The translations under genes and the position numbers were made by a program. Under the pieces are notes generated by a model, which was given only the letters and a program-made list of their open reading frames with translations, made no database searches and was not told the DNA's origin. This document shows positions 1 to 9,655 of a stretch of 61,521 nucleotides of DNA, piece after piece. Origin of the DNA: Rubrivivax sp. (GTDB taxonomy: Bacteria > Pseudomonadota > Gammaproteobacteria > Burkholderiales > Burkholderiaceae_C); contig JADMJD010000016.1 in NCBI GenBank assembly GCA_018780805.1, positions 1-61,521 of the forward strand. Direction: 5' to 3'. How positions within the stretch are numbered: position 1 is the first letter of the stretch; every line of letters begins with the position of its first letter.

Positions 1-55
1 GCGATCCTGCTCATCCGGACTGCGCCGGGCAATAGGGCCTTGAGGCCGCGCTTAC

Positions 56-671
56 TTGAGTTCGAACTCAGCGCCAGCTCCTGACGATGCCACGCGTGGA
101 GCTGAAGCTGCTGGTGGCCGCGCCCATGCGCCGCCCGCGATTGACAATTCGGCCCTGGCCATCCGCATCCTGCTGGCCACGACCGTGGGCAGCGCCGAGC
201 TCTACCAGGCGAAGTGGGCGGACGCGGACCTGGGCAGTGCCTAGTGACACACTCCGAAGAGCAAGACCGGCGCGGCCATGGACGTTCTGCTGGCGCTTGT
301 AGTGGCAGACCGGTTCCGAGAACTGCGCACGCTCGCTGGTAACTCGGCCTACGTGTTGCCAGGGCATTCATGCAGTCGCGCGGCCCGGTACGGCTGCGAC
401 AACCACCTGAACAAGGACACACTGCGCGAGTCCATCGACCGCTGGCTGCGCACCGCCACGCTCGCGGTGCGCCGCTTCACGCGCACGACCTGCGCAGCAC
501 CGTGGAATCGCAGCTGCGCGCGCTGGGCGTGCCGCGCGACATCTCGGGTTTGTGCCTGAGCCACAAGTTGGCGAGGTAGAGAGGACTTATGACCGGCACA
601 CGTACTTCAAGGAAGGACAGGAGGCGTTGGGGAAGTGGGCTGAGTTGCTGACTCGACCCGCATGGCCCTAA
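56..671 (+). pseudogene. Decayed tyrosine recombinase (integrase), catalytic domain
   Basis: Fragments of a phage/island integrase can be read only by changing frame several times. The box-I region (about 140-240) reads ALAIRILLATTVGSAELYQAKWADADL-like, where families normally have GxRxxE; here the catalytic Arg is lost. A following piece (about 255-360) matches the beta-strand/KTG region, the box-II motif HDLRST appears at about 480-510 in another frame, then LSHKL, and a third frame gives the Tyr box (TYDRHTYF) and ends with TAA at 669-671. The frameshifts and missing Arg make it inactive. It flanks the defence operon downstream and suggests that the island once integrated by site-specific recombination. 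The N-terminal part lies off the window or has decayed. Confidence 0.75.
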
Positions 672-771
672 AGCTGCAGGGATATCGTCCCAAGGGACTC
701 TGTGGTCCCGTTCACGAGTCAAGCATGCACTAACTCTTCGAATAGAACTGTCAACGCGGCGTCTGCCAACG

Positions 772-2688
772 GTGACGGCTCCCGAATATGATGAAGTGAA
801 AATGCTTCCCAGAATCCCAAGGAATCCGATGCCAGCGAACATCAATAGCCACGTTGCACGCCTGCACCGCTTCCTGCCGTTCAGCGCGGCTCACGATCAG
901 ATCTACGAGGAGTATCAGACTGGCGAGGACAATCTTGATCTTTCCACCGTGGCAATTTCGTATGCCGCCGATGCGATCAGGGCGGGCGCGAGATGCGTCA
1001 TCCTGACCGGAGACGCGGGTCACGGCAAGACTCACATGTGTCGCCGACTGATCGAGGCTGGTCTACTTGGCCATGCTCCGGATCGAGCTAGGCAGTACCT
1101 TCTGGAGAGCTGCGATGGCAGTGCCGCGATTCCGCCGGCTAGCGGAGTGGACTGTGTAGCTCTGCGCATCCACAAGGACCTCTCCGAGATTCAGCCGCCT
1201 GCAAGGGCCGCTCAACTTATTGAAGAGGCCGGCACACGTGCAGGTGAAGCTCTCGTTGTCTGTGCGAACGAAGGCAGGTTGCGGGCAATCATCAGCTCTG
1301 AAGGAGCTGGTCCGATCTGCCAGTCGATCGCCGACCTGTTCAAGGACTCCTTCGAGCGCGGAGTCACCGCCAATAGCGAAGGCAAGGTCCACATCGTCAA
1401 TCTCAACTATCAGTCGGTTGCTGCGCAGTCGGGCGCACGGCACGGCAGCCTCCTGAAGCGAGTTCTGGCCAGCTGGGTCGGAGACGGGCGCAGGTGGGGC
1501 GAGCGTTCCTGCGGTACCTGTACTCACGAGACCGTCTGTCCGATACGCCTCAACCGCTCACTGCTTGCCGAACAGGGGGCAGCATCCGAGTTGCGCCTCA
1601 AGCGGCTGGAAGAAGTGTTCGAGGTGCTGGAGCGGCTCGGGCACGTCGTGACGATCCGAGAGATGCTGATGTTGGTGTCGTACGTGATCACTGGTGGAAT
1701 GACATGCGCCGATGTGGACAAACGCCTGGCCGGCGGCAACCACAGGACCGGCTGGCAGCACGCTTGGGCTTTCTACAACCTTCTGTTCCGATCTCCTCCG
1801 AACCTTCCGGCCGATCGGACAGACAAGGGCATTCCGGTGCTCGCCGCACTCAGGCGTCTGGACCCCGGAGCGATTGCTGTCAGGCGAGTGGACGAAAGGA
1901 TCCTGAATCGTGGCGAGGTCTTCGAACCCGGCCAGCAGGATCTGCAGTTCCTTGCCGGCGCCGGAAGCCGCGTCACTGTCATCGACGACTTCAACGGGAA
2001 TCCCCAGACCCGCGCCGAGATGGCCCGTGAGGCTGAAGCGACTGGCCTCGCGGTCGCTGCTCTCAGGCGTCGCGCCTTCTTCGATGATGTCGAGGGGGCT
2101 GGAAGCGTGATGGCCAAGCTCGGCTTCAAGTACGGTGACGTGTTCCTCAAGCTGCTGGAGGGTCGCCTGCAGCCGCACGAGCGCGTCCGCATCAAAAACA
2201 TCATCATTGCAGGCCTGCACGCGATCCAGGGACTGCGAATCGGAAGGACGGAGACCATGCTCTATCTGGTGGATCCGGCCTTCGGAAAGGCAAGCGCGGA
2301 TGCAGCCATCGTTGCTCGCCAGATTCCCAGCAGTCGTGTAAATCTCCAGCCAGCGAGCTCAGCATGGCTTGGTGGTCCGGATTCGCGATGGTTCATGCCA
2401 CGCTCGGTCGACTGGATCGACAGGAGTGTCATTCTTCGTGTTGATGAGCGACTTGGTGTACTGAAGGATCTTCCGCTCGACCTTCTTTCGTTTGAATGCG
2501 TCGCTCGCGCAGCGTCGGGCTATGTCAGCGAGGAGTTTTACGCCAACGAGATTCGTCGGGTAAGAATCTTCCTTGGCCAGCTTGCGGAAGGCGCGACGGA
2601 GGACTCAGCGCAGATCACCGTCTTCATGCGTGGGCAGCTGCAGAACGTCTCCCTTGATCAGGGAGTCATTCAGGTCGGAGGAGAGTGA
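772..2688 (+). CDS. P-loop ATPase with Cys cluster, DptF-like restriction component
   Basis: First gene of a three-gene operon. A Walker A motif GDAGHGKT lies at residues 80-87, and a strand followed by ANEGRL (165-170) fits the sensor region of AAA/STAND-type ATPases. A CxxC-x5-C cluster (Cys247, 250, 256) could bind zinc. Size, position and the downstream partners resemble DptF of the phosphorothioate-dependent restriction complex, but no residue-level alignment was possible, so the assignment is by architecture. GTG at 772 gives 638 aa; ATG at 829 has an AAGGAA four bases upstream and is a credible alternative (619 aa). The stop overlaps the next ATG by one base (TGATG), indicating translational coupling. 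Probable role: NTP-driven part of an anti-phage effector complex. Confidence 0.65.
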   Translation: MTAPEYDEVKMLPRIPRNPMPANINSHVARLHRFLPFSAAHDQIYEEYQTGEDNLDLSTVAISYAADAIRAGARCVILTGDAGHGKTHMCRRLIEAGLLGHAPDRARQYLLESCDGSAAIPPASGVDCVALRIHKDLSEIQPPARAAQLIEEAGTRAGEALVVCANEGRLRAIISSEGAGPICQSIADLFKDSFERGVTANSEGKVHIVNLNYQSVAAQSGARHGSLLKRVLASWVGDGRRWGERSCGTCTHETVCPIRLNRSLLAEQGAASELRLKRLEEVFEVLERLGHVVTIREMLMLVSYVITGGMTCADVDKRLAGGNHRTGWQHAWAFYNLLFRSPPNLPADRTDKGIPVLAALRRLDPGAIAVRRVDERILNRGEVFEPGQQDLQFLAGAGSRVTVIDDFNGNPQTRAEMAREAEATGLAVAALRRRAFFDDVEGAGSVMAKLGFKYGDVFLKLLEGRLQPHERVRIKNIIIAGLHAIQGLRIGRTETMLYLVDPAFGKASADAAIVARQIPSSRVNLQPASSAWLGGPDSRWFMPRSVDWIDRSVILRVDERLGVLKDLPLDLLSFECVARAASGYVSEEFYANEIRRVRIFLGQLAEGATEDSAQITVFMRGQLQNVSLDQGVIQVGGE

Positions 2689-3974
2689 TGGCAACCGTCT
2701 CTGCTCCAGACATCACCAAGAAGCTCTTTGGCGGCATCTTCGACGTAGACGGATCGGGGCACTACCCTGGTCTCGAGCTCATCAATCTTGTTGTCTGCTG
2801 TGATGAAGGAACTTTACCCACTACGGAACAGGTTCACGTCCATCGGGCAGCGCACGACTTCGCGCGGCAGCTGATAACGGAGCAGCTGGATGAGAAGCGC
2901 AAAGATGCAGTGCTCCTGAATGAGCACACAGCGCTGGCTGTTGCCAACCTGCTGCGTTGTCTGGAGCTGGAGGTTCCCAACGTTGTCAAGGCAAAAGGGT
3001 GGGAGCGCACACATTTCTTTCCGTATACCCGATCACTGGTGCATTGGGACGCGCGAAAGGGTCGTCAGGCCGGAGTCGACATACAGATCGAGCGGCGATA
3101 CCTGCGGGGCGCCGGGGCCTACGCATTTGCCGTTCTGCGACGAGACGCTGACCAGCAGCGGCTGGAGGAGACCCGGGCAGGCTTTGAAGAGCTGTATCCC
3201 CGGGATCGAAGCTCTCCGCTGGAGCTTCTTGCATCAACCCTTCGCGCCAAAGGGAAGTGCGATCCGGACCATGACCCGTCACTGGATCATGTTGAAGCGG
3301 CGTCAATGGTCCGCAATGACGCGTGGGAGGAACTGTTCAGGGACGGTACGCGAAACATCCTGAGCCACCTACGCCTACCGGCGGTGCAGCGAGTCAGGGC
3401 CGTGATGAACTGGACGTCAATCTGGCTTGTACTGGCGGAGGCTGCCCGCGCTCTTGCCATCCAGTCTGAGTCTGCGATGGCGATCATTGTAGATTGTGCC
3501 GGCACACACTCGCAGCTGCGACGCGCTGCACAGCGATGCCTCAAGGATCTCGTCGGCGTGATCGAGCAGGTGTCACGCGAAGAAGGGTCTCGCCAAGGGC
3601 AGCTCAGTGCACAGCAGCTTGGCAAGATCCGGGCGTTCTTCGGCAATACGGCTGCTGCCGGAGGTCTGCTCAATGCATGGAAGGGGCGGCGCCACTTCAC
3701 GCTTAGGCTCCCTGCAATCGAGTCCCTGGTCTTGGCTGCGGTGCCTGCAGGGACGGAACTGGAGTACGAGCGGTTCCTGACGCAGTGGCTCTTTGAACGA
3801 TGCCGGATCGTCGCCGGGCGGGAAGGCGCTGCAAGAGCAGGAATGCTGATGGCATTTGACGGGACCATCTTTGAAGAGAATGAACGACGGCTTGCTGAAC
3901 AGATGCGAGCCTCTGGTTTGCTGAAGGTCTTCTCCGACGCGACAAGAATGGTCTCTCCGGGGGGGCGCAACTGA
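2688..3974 (+). CDS. Uncharacterised middle gene of defence operon, DptG-like by position
   Basis: About 428 aa from ATG 2688, which follows a strong purine-rich site (GGAGGAGAG) and overlaps the previous stop by one base; the GTG at 2685 is less likely. I recognise no catalytic motif, signal peptide or membrane segment. Its length and its place between a P-loop ATPase and a giant FtsK-like protein match DptG, an uncharacterised subunit of the DptFGH restriction complex, but sequence relationship is not shown. Its stop again overlaps the next start (TGATG), so all three proteins are probably made in fixed proportion and work as one complex. Confidence 0.55.
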   Translation: MATVSAPDITKKLFGGIFDVDGSGHYPGLELINLVVCCDEGTLPTTEQVHVHRAAHDFARQLITEQLDEKRKDAVLLNEHTALAVANLLRCLELEVPNVVKAKGWERTHFFPYTRSLVHWDARKGRQAGVDIQIERRYLRGAGAYAFAVLRRDADQQRLEETRAGFEELYPRDRSSPLELLASTLRAKGKCDPDHDPSLDHVEAASMVRNDAWEELFRDGTRNILSHLRLPAVQRVRAVMNWTSIWLVLAEAARALAIQSESAMAIIVDCAGTHSQLRRAAQRCLKDLVGVIEQVSREEGSRQGQLSAQQLGKIRAFFGNTAAAGGLLNAWKGRRHFTLRLPAIESLVLAAVPAGTELEYERFLTQWLFERCRIVAGREGAARAGMLMAFDGTIFEENERRLAEQMRASGLLKVFSDATRMVSPGGRN

Positions 3975-6900
3975 TGTCAAGGACTCTCGCACGTGTGGCT
4001 ACAAGGATCGCCACGCTCGCGCTGACGCGTGATCGCCAGGCGGCCCATCAGTGCTTCCGGATCAAGAACCTCCATGCGGACGAGGTGGCGCAGCTTGTCA
4101 GCGAATGGCAAGTGGCAGCTCCTGCTGTCGACCTGGAGCAGGTCCGACTTGTTGTGGCCGACAGCCTTGGCGGCGCTGTTCCGCCGCAGTTCGTGGCTGA
4201 GCCAGGCTTTTCGATCACGCACTACCGGAATCACAACCGCGCGGGCCTCGTCTACGTAGAGGTCAGTGTCCAGAGTGACGAGCAGGGGCTGCAGAACATC
4301 TTCAGCCTCCGCGACAGCAACTTCCTAGATGGAAGCTTCGATGACTACGCAAAGGCAAACCGCGGGGTTCCAGGGCTCCTGGTCGAAGAAGCCTGGCGAA
4401 GCGCAGGAGGGGCGGCGAGCGTTCCGCAGCTTCTGCTGGAGCGCCTTCTGCTTGTCATACGACTCGTTCATCCGGAGATCGAGCCTGTGCCGGTAAGGCG
4501 GTACATCGCCTTCATCGAACTCGCATGCAGCAACTGGGTGAGGCATGAGCGCGTGATCGATGAAGTGGTGGCAGATCGGATAGTCGGCCGCGCGCTCTGG
4601 GCTATGGATATGTTTCCGGACGAGCGGTGGTATGAGGGCGGAGCAGAAGCGCGATGCCGCCGAAGGCTCGAAATGAATGCGCGGCACGCAGATCTGATGG
4701 ACGGTAGTGCCGAGCTCACCAGTGAGGATCTCCTCGCAAGGGCGCAGGCGGCGCGCTTCAGATTCCCCGATGGCAGCCCAATGCCCGCTTCTGATGCGGA
4801 ACGGTGGCGCGCGCTCTGCTCCGAATATGGACTCTCGCCGACGGACAAGCTTCGCCGGCAGATTCCCTACGAGATCTTCAGCCAGCTGTTTGTGAAGGAC
4901 ACGGCGGGGCTGCGTCTTGGCGACAGGGTGCGCGCCGAGGTCGATAACGTCGCTCCCGACCGAGTGGCCGAGTTCGATGTCCTTGATGTCGCCGCGGGGC
5001 TCAACGCGAGGAACAGCCACGAGGCAAACCGCCTGCTTGAGGCCGTCCCACCACAAGGCATGGCCGCGCTTGCCGACATCGTCACGGCTGCGACCAGGAA
5101 GTCGGTTGAGCGGCTGGCTGTCCCCCCAAGGCGGCAGTTCTTCAATCCGGCCATTGAGATCGTGCGACTCGTGCAACGAGTCCGCCTCGACACCACCACT
5201 TCAAGTGTCGCGAGCATCTCCCTGGAGCTTGGCAACGACGAAGCCGCGGGAACGCCGTCCCACGGACTCTTTTCGTTCCTCTTCGGCGACACATTGCGTT
5301 CCATCTCCGCTGGCCTCGAAGGTCTCCCTGATGCGTGCCTGCTAGAGCCATCTGCGGAGCTGATTGCGCCGTTGCCGGTACCGCAAGTGCTCCAAGATCA
5401 GATTGAAGACTCCGAAGATCAGATCCGGGAGTATTCGTGGGACCCCCTTCCGCTGCGCTTCACACTCCGCGACCGCAACGGCAGAGTCCTCGAGGTCATT
5501 GACCAGGTTGAGTGGCTGCCAGCTCCGGTGGAGCAGTTCGCGCTCTTCTGGTTCCTGACGGCGGCGCCTGAGTCTCCCGCTCTCGATACAGCTGCAACGT
5601 TGCGCGTCAGCCCGCCTACGGATGGCGAAGATTGGCAGACACCACTTTCATACCGGGAATCCGGCCTTCAATGCCTGATCCCGGATCCGGCCCACCAGCC
5701 TGACGTAGTCAGCCCATTGCTGAATGAGTTGATGGAGTTGCGGCGCGGGCTCCGTGACTCATTGCGAGTCTCCGGGTTGGAGCTGGAACGCGTCCAATCG
5801 TTTCTGGACGGATGGCAACAGCTCTTGCGGCGCGCACGCGAGAGCTTCGTTCCAGACGGTGTCCGCAGCAAGGAGCTCGACGCTTTCCTCGGCACCGACC
5901 TTGTCTCTGTCATCGGCTCCGAACGGCGACTAATGCTGCCGCTGCATCCGATTCGCCTCCGCTGGATCTGCGGCTATCTGGAGCAGACACTGCGGCTCGC
6001 GCAGGAATTCCTTTCCGGCGATGCCGGCTTTGCCGATGGAGAGGGTGAGTTCTATCTCGACTGGCTGGAGAAGCTGACCCCCCGGGAATCACCTCCGATT
6101 GCTGTCGGGAACCTTGGCCAGCTGCTGTACTCACGCTCCGAGTCAGGATGGTGGGAGGACTTCTCCCCGCTCACTACCGACACTGGAGATGTGTCGTTTG
6201 ACGCGGCGGCCATCGGCTCCATAGCGGCCCGCATCGTCAGCTATCTCGATGCACATCCGTACAAGCGCGACGGCCTTTCGCTGCTGGTGGTCCTACCCAC
6301 AAGTGACTTGACACCGGCGGAGATCCTGCGCCGGATCACTGCCACGGCGAATCGTTCGCTGCGCATCTCAATGCACGTGGCGGCTCCCAAGAGTCGATGG
6401 GAGGCTATTGCGAGGGCGGTCGAGAAGCTTTCGGAAACCGTCGACAGTGGTCCGCGCGCGCGCCTGTTCCCAGACAGGGATCTGGCTCTCATCGACTACC
6501 GGGCCGGCGATAGCCTCGCCGAAGTGCTTTCGGATCTGCAGCTCGACATCGCAGTCGTGACCCATGCGTTGCAGGAGCAGATCGTCAGTCAGCAGAACAC
6601 TGAGGCACCTGTCGAGCGTCCCGGCTCCTTCGATCCCCTGCAGCACCGGCCACTCAGGCTGGAGTCCGGGGGCGGTGGCGGTGCGATCTCCCTGGTGATG
6701 CTGCCGAAGTACCCGGATCCTGTGCTTGAGTCCTGGAGCACGCTTGCGGTGCGGGCAAACAGATCCAGACCTGTGGCCCCCGGTCAACCGGAGAACACAG
6801 ACCTGGTCGAGTTGCGAGTCAACTTCCAGGACTCCGCGAGGCTGTTCAAGGATCTGCATGAGCACTGTCACTGGGTGATCACGCTCGAGCGACACATTTC

Positions 6901-9163
6901 TCGCGAGCAGATCGAGTCCGTCGAGGCCGGATCGCCCGATGTCCTGAGCATCGAAGACGGAGTCGGTGCGAATCGTCTCAATACACTCGTCGTTTCGTCG
7001 CGATCTGGCCGCGAACTGATTCAGGCACGGCTTGTCAGAAAGCTCCAGCGACTGATACCACTGCGGAGGCAGGCCGGAGCTACGAAAGAGCTTCTGGTGG
7101 GACTCGCCGACGGAATCTACGAATCGACGAGACGGCTTTCACCGAGACTCGCGCTGCAGGCTCTGGGCGTTGCTCGAGTGACTGAGGAGATTGTCGGATT
7201 GACGGTTGCCCGCAATCTGGCCGAAGAAATCTATCCAGCAAGACTGGGGAGCGGGCTGGTAGCTTGGATCAGTCTGGATGAGCACACGGACTGGTTCGGC
7301 GGGCACGCGCAGGTGCGCGCAGACATGTGCCGCCTAGCGTTGGAGCGAGCCGAAGATGGTTCCGTGGACGTCGATGTCCTCGTGCTCGAGGGCAAGCTGC
7401 GCCAGCTGTACGACGGCCACGGGGTAGTACAGGTGCGGCGAACTTGCGACTTCTTTCGCTCCGTGCTCGGCGGGCCAGACCGCGAAGGCGCACGCAATGT
7501 GGATGAAGGCATGTGGCGGGAGCAGATCGCCATGGCGGTGGAGAAGCTTCCAGCGGATGCAGTCCAGATCGTTAGTGCTGAGGGCAGCGGAGATCCGGAC
7601 GCTGACGCTGAGCTCATGCACCGCACGATCTCAGACTTCCGGACTGGATCGATCCGTCTGCGGGCCATCAATGGTGTGTACTCCGCATGCCTCTGGGATA
7701 GCGAGGGCGAGAATCTGGAGCGTTCGGATGACGAGGGAGTCACCGTGCTCAGATCGACGAGGTTCCACCTCGTTGACTACGTGCAGCTCCGGGAAGGCGG
7801 GATTGCCCGCAAGGTCGAGCCTGCGACACGAACTGGGCCTTCGCAGCCACTGGTTCTGGGTGAGACAGCATCTCCAACGACTGGCGACCAAAGCTTGCCC
7901 GATCACGGACTGCCTGAGCCCGTCGCGGAAGTGAAGCCGCTACCGACGCCTGCTTCGCGATCTGTGCCGAGCGAGCCAATCCTTCCCGCTGAACCGGTCG
8001 TTCCGGCGAAGGCACCCGAGACCCAAGCCGCAGTCGCGGTCCCGCCATCCCAGCCCGCCGCGAGCAGGGGTCTTCCACGCGAAACGTTGCGTCGTACCTA
8101 TGAAGAGATCCTTGGCTGCTTCGCCGTGCATGGAATCGCGGTGTCGGCCGCGCAGGAGGAGGATGAGCCGTTCATCGAAGGACCGGCCTCAATCCTCTTC
8201 AAGGTCCGGCCTGGTCCAGGAGTGGACCCTCGCAAGGTTTCGGAGAAGGCAGCAGCCCTGAAGCTGGTCCTGCAGCTGGAGCAGGATCAGAACGTAACCT
8301 TCAATATCGACCGCGGCTTCGTGACCATTGATGTGCCGAAAAGGCCCGAGCAGCGCTACTACGTGGACGCAGTGCAGACCTGGTCGAAATGGAGTCGCCC
8401 CGCGGCTGCACTTGCGGTACCCATTGGCGAAGATCGTCTGGGTCAGCTTGTCGAGCTCAATTTCTCGTCCTCCAACAGTCCGCACCTTCTCGTCGCTGGG
8501 ACTACCGGGAGCGGCAAGTCTGAAGCGCTCAACACGATATTGTTCGGGCTGACGAGGCACTACGCTTCATCGGAACTCCGGCTGATGCTGGTCGACCCCA
8601 AGGGAACCGAGCTTGCTGCTTTCGACGGATCTGCCTATCTCGAAGGAAAGATTGGCTGGGACGATACGGACTCGATTGAGCTGTTGAAGGCTGCTGTCGA
8701 AGAGATGGAGCTCAGATACCGGCTCTTCAGAACTGCCGGTAAGCGCAGCCTTGCCGAGTTCAATGCGGCGGCGCGCGCACAGGATCGTCTGCCGTGGTGG
8801 GTCGTTGTTCTCGACGAGTACGCTGACCTCACGCACGATCCGCAGGCCAAGAAGGAAATTGAGGCAGAGCTGAAGAGACTTGCCCAGAAGGCTCGCGCTG
8901 CGGGTATCCACGTCATCATTGCGACGCAGAAGCCAAGCGCCGAGGTCATCAGCACCAACTTGCGAAGCAACCTACCCGCCCAGCTCGCGCTGCGCGTCAA
9001 GAGCGCCACCGAGAGTCGCGTGGTGATCGATGAGGCAGGCGCCGAGAACCTCAATGGGAAGGGTGACGGTCTTCTGAAGGCGGATGGACGCCTGACCCGT
9101 GTTCAGTGCTCGCGCGTGGATCCCTCAGCGTGGCCGACGGCCCTGTCGGGGCCTTCGACCTGA
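3974..9163 (+). CDS. Giant DptH-like protein with C-terminal FtsK/SpoIIIE motor
   Basis: 1729 aa. The first ~1270 residues show no motif I recognise. A Pro/Ala-rich linker spans about residues 1280-1370, and an FtsK/HerA-type ATPase fills about 1480-1715: Walker A GTTGSGKS (1509-1516), Walker B VVVLDEY (1610-1616), and the FtsK signature around HVIIATQKPSAEVIS followed by NLPAQLALRV. This N-terminal giant region plus terminal FtsK motor is the layout of DptH. No transmembrane segments are evident, unlike cell-division FtsK, so a cytoplasmic DNA pump or nuclease-associated translocase is likely. The gene ends convergently with the vsr gene, overlapping it by 39 bases. Confidence 0.7.
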   Translation: MSRTLARVATRIATLALTRDRQAAHQCFRIKNLHADEVAQLVSEWQVAAPAVDLEQVRLVVADSLGGAVPPQFVAEPGFSITHYRNHNRAGLVYVEVSVQSDEQGLQNIFSLRDSNFLDGSFDDYAKANRGVPGLLVEEAWRSAGGAASVPQLLLERLLLVIRLVHPEIEPVPVRRYIAFIELACSNWVRHERVIDEVVADRIVGRALWAMDMFPDERWYEGGAEARCRRRLEMNARHADLMDGSAELTSEDLLARAQAARFRFPDGSPMPASDAERWRALCSEYGLSPTDKLRRQIPYEIFSQLFVKDTAGLRLGDRVRAEVDNVAPDRVAEFDVLDVAAGLNARNSHEANRLLEAVPPQGMAALADIVTAATRKSVERLAVPPRRQFFNPAIEIVRLVQRVRLDTTTSSVASISLELGNDEAAGTPSHGLFSFLFGDTLRSISAGLEGLPDACLLEPSAELIAPLPVPQVLQDQIEDSEDQIREYSWDPLPLRFTLRDRNGRVLEVIDQVEWLPAPVEQFALFWFLTAAPESPALDTAATLRVSPPTDGEDWQTPLSYRESGLQCLIPDPAHQPDVVSPLLNELMELRRGLRDSLRVSGLELERVQSFLDGWQQLLRRARESFVPDGVRSKELDAFLGTDLVSVIGSERRLMLPLHPIRLRWICGYLEQTLRLAQEFLSGDAGFADGEGEFYLDWLEKLTPRESPPIAVGNLGQLLYSRSESGWWEDFSPLTTDTGDVSFDAAAIGSIAARIVSYLDAHPYKRDGLSLLVVLPTSDLTPAEILRRITATANRSLRISMHVAAPKSRWEAIARAVEKLSETVDSGPRARLFPDRDLALIDYRAGDSLAEVLSDLQLDIAVVTHALQEQIVSQQNTEAPVERPGSFDPLQHRPLRLESGGGGGAISLVMLPKYPDPVLESWSTLAVRANRSRPVAPGQPENTDLVELRVNFQDSARLFKDLHEHCHWVITLERHISREQIESVEAGSPDVLSIEDGVGANRLNTLVVSSRSGRELIQARLVRKLQRLIPLRRQAGATKELLVGLADGIYESTRRLSPRLALQALGVARVTEEIVGLTVARNLAEEIYPARLGSGLVAWISLDEHTDWFGGHAQVRADMCRLALERAEDGSVDVDVLVLEGKLRQLYDGHGVVQVRRTCDFFRSVLGGPDREGARNVDEGMWREQIAMAVEKLPADAVQIVSAEGSGDPDADAELMHRTISDFRTGSIRLRAINGVYSACLWDSEGENLERSDDEGVTVLRSTRFHLVDYVQLREGGIARKVEPATRTGPSQPLVLGETASPTTGDQSLPDHGLPEPVAEVKPLPTPASRSVPSEPILPAEPVVPAKAPETQAAVAVPPSQPAASRGLPRETLRRTYEEILGCFAVHGIAVSAAQEEDEPFIEGPASILFKVRPGPGVDPRKVSEKAAALKLVLQLEQDQNVTFNIDRGFVTIDVPKRPEQRYYVDAVQTWSKWSRPAAALAVPIGEDRLGQLVELNFSSSNSPHLLVAGTTGSGKSEALNTILFGLTRHYASSELRLMLVDPKGTELAAFDGSAYLEGKIGWDDTDSIELLKAAVEEMELRYRLFRTAGKRSLAEFNAAARAQDRLPWWVVVLDEYADLTHDPQAKKEIEAELKRLAQKARAAGIHVIIATQKPSAEVISTNLRSNLPAQLALRVKSATESRVVIDEAGAENLNGKGDGLLKADGRLTRVQCSRVDPSAWPTALSGPST

Positions 9164-9655
9164 AACCTCGCTCTCTGCATCGGGAGAGCGAGTCTGGGTC
9201 TGCCCCCGGTCCTGGGCAGGCCACTCCACGACTCCTTCATGGTGTCCGCGGACGACTTCTGCAAGCCATTCGATCATGCCTTGCGGATCGTTCCGGATGC
9301 CGCACTCCCAGACAATCGCGACTCTCCAACCGCCATCGACAAGCGCCGCCGTACTCTTCCTGTCGCGCTCAATGTTCGCCTCGAACTTGCGACCCCAAAA
9401 GTCGGCGCGAGTAGCTGGAGTCGCTGCGAGCTGGCAGTTGGGGTGCCGATGCCAGAAGCACCCATGTACCAAGACGGCCATTCGGTACTTCGCCAGCACG
9501 ATGTCCGGACGTCCAGGCAGATCCCTGCGATGGAGAACGTACCGGTAACCAGCCCTGTGCAGGCCCCTTCGGACTGTGAACTCCGGCTGCGTGTCGCGCC
9601 CACGGATTCCCGCCATCATCTGGCGGCGCTTGTCCGGTGAAACGACGTCAGGCAC
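9125..9655 (-). CDS. vsr: Vsr-type DNA mismatch endonuclease
   Basis: Very-short-patch repair endonuclease family. The sequence shows the family hallmarks: SPDKRRQMMAGIRGRDTQPE near the N-terminus, GRPDIVL with the metal-binding Asp, then VHGCFWHRHPNC and a WE strand. Classical Vsr nicks T:G mismatches produced by deamination of 5-methylcytosine, so it belongs with the adjacent cytosine methyltransferase. The likely start is GTG at 9655, overlapping the methyltransferase stop by 8 bases (176 aa); an upstream start at 9724 would lie entirely inside the methyltransferase gene. Its last ~13 codons run antisense into the DptH-like gene. A longer C-terminal tail than typical Vsr may be a by-product of that overlap. 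It could instead serve as an effector nuclease. Confidence 0.88.
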   Translation of the reverse strand: MPDVVSPDKRRQMMAGIRGRDTQPEFTVRRGLHRAGYRYVLHRRDLPGRPDIVLAKYRMAVLVHGCFWHRHPNCQLAATPATRADFWGRKFEANIERDRKSTAALVDGGWRVAIVWECGIRNDPQGMIEWLAEVVRGHHEGVVEWPAQDRGQTQTRSPDAESEVSGRRPRQGRRPR

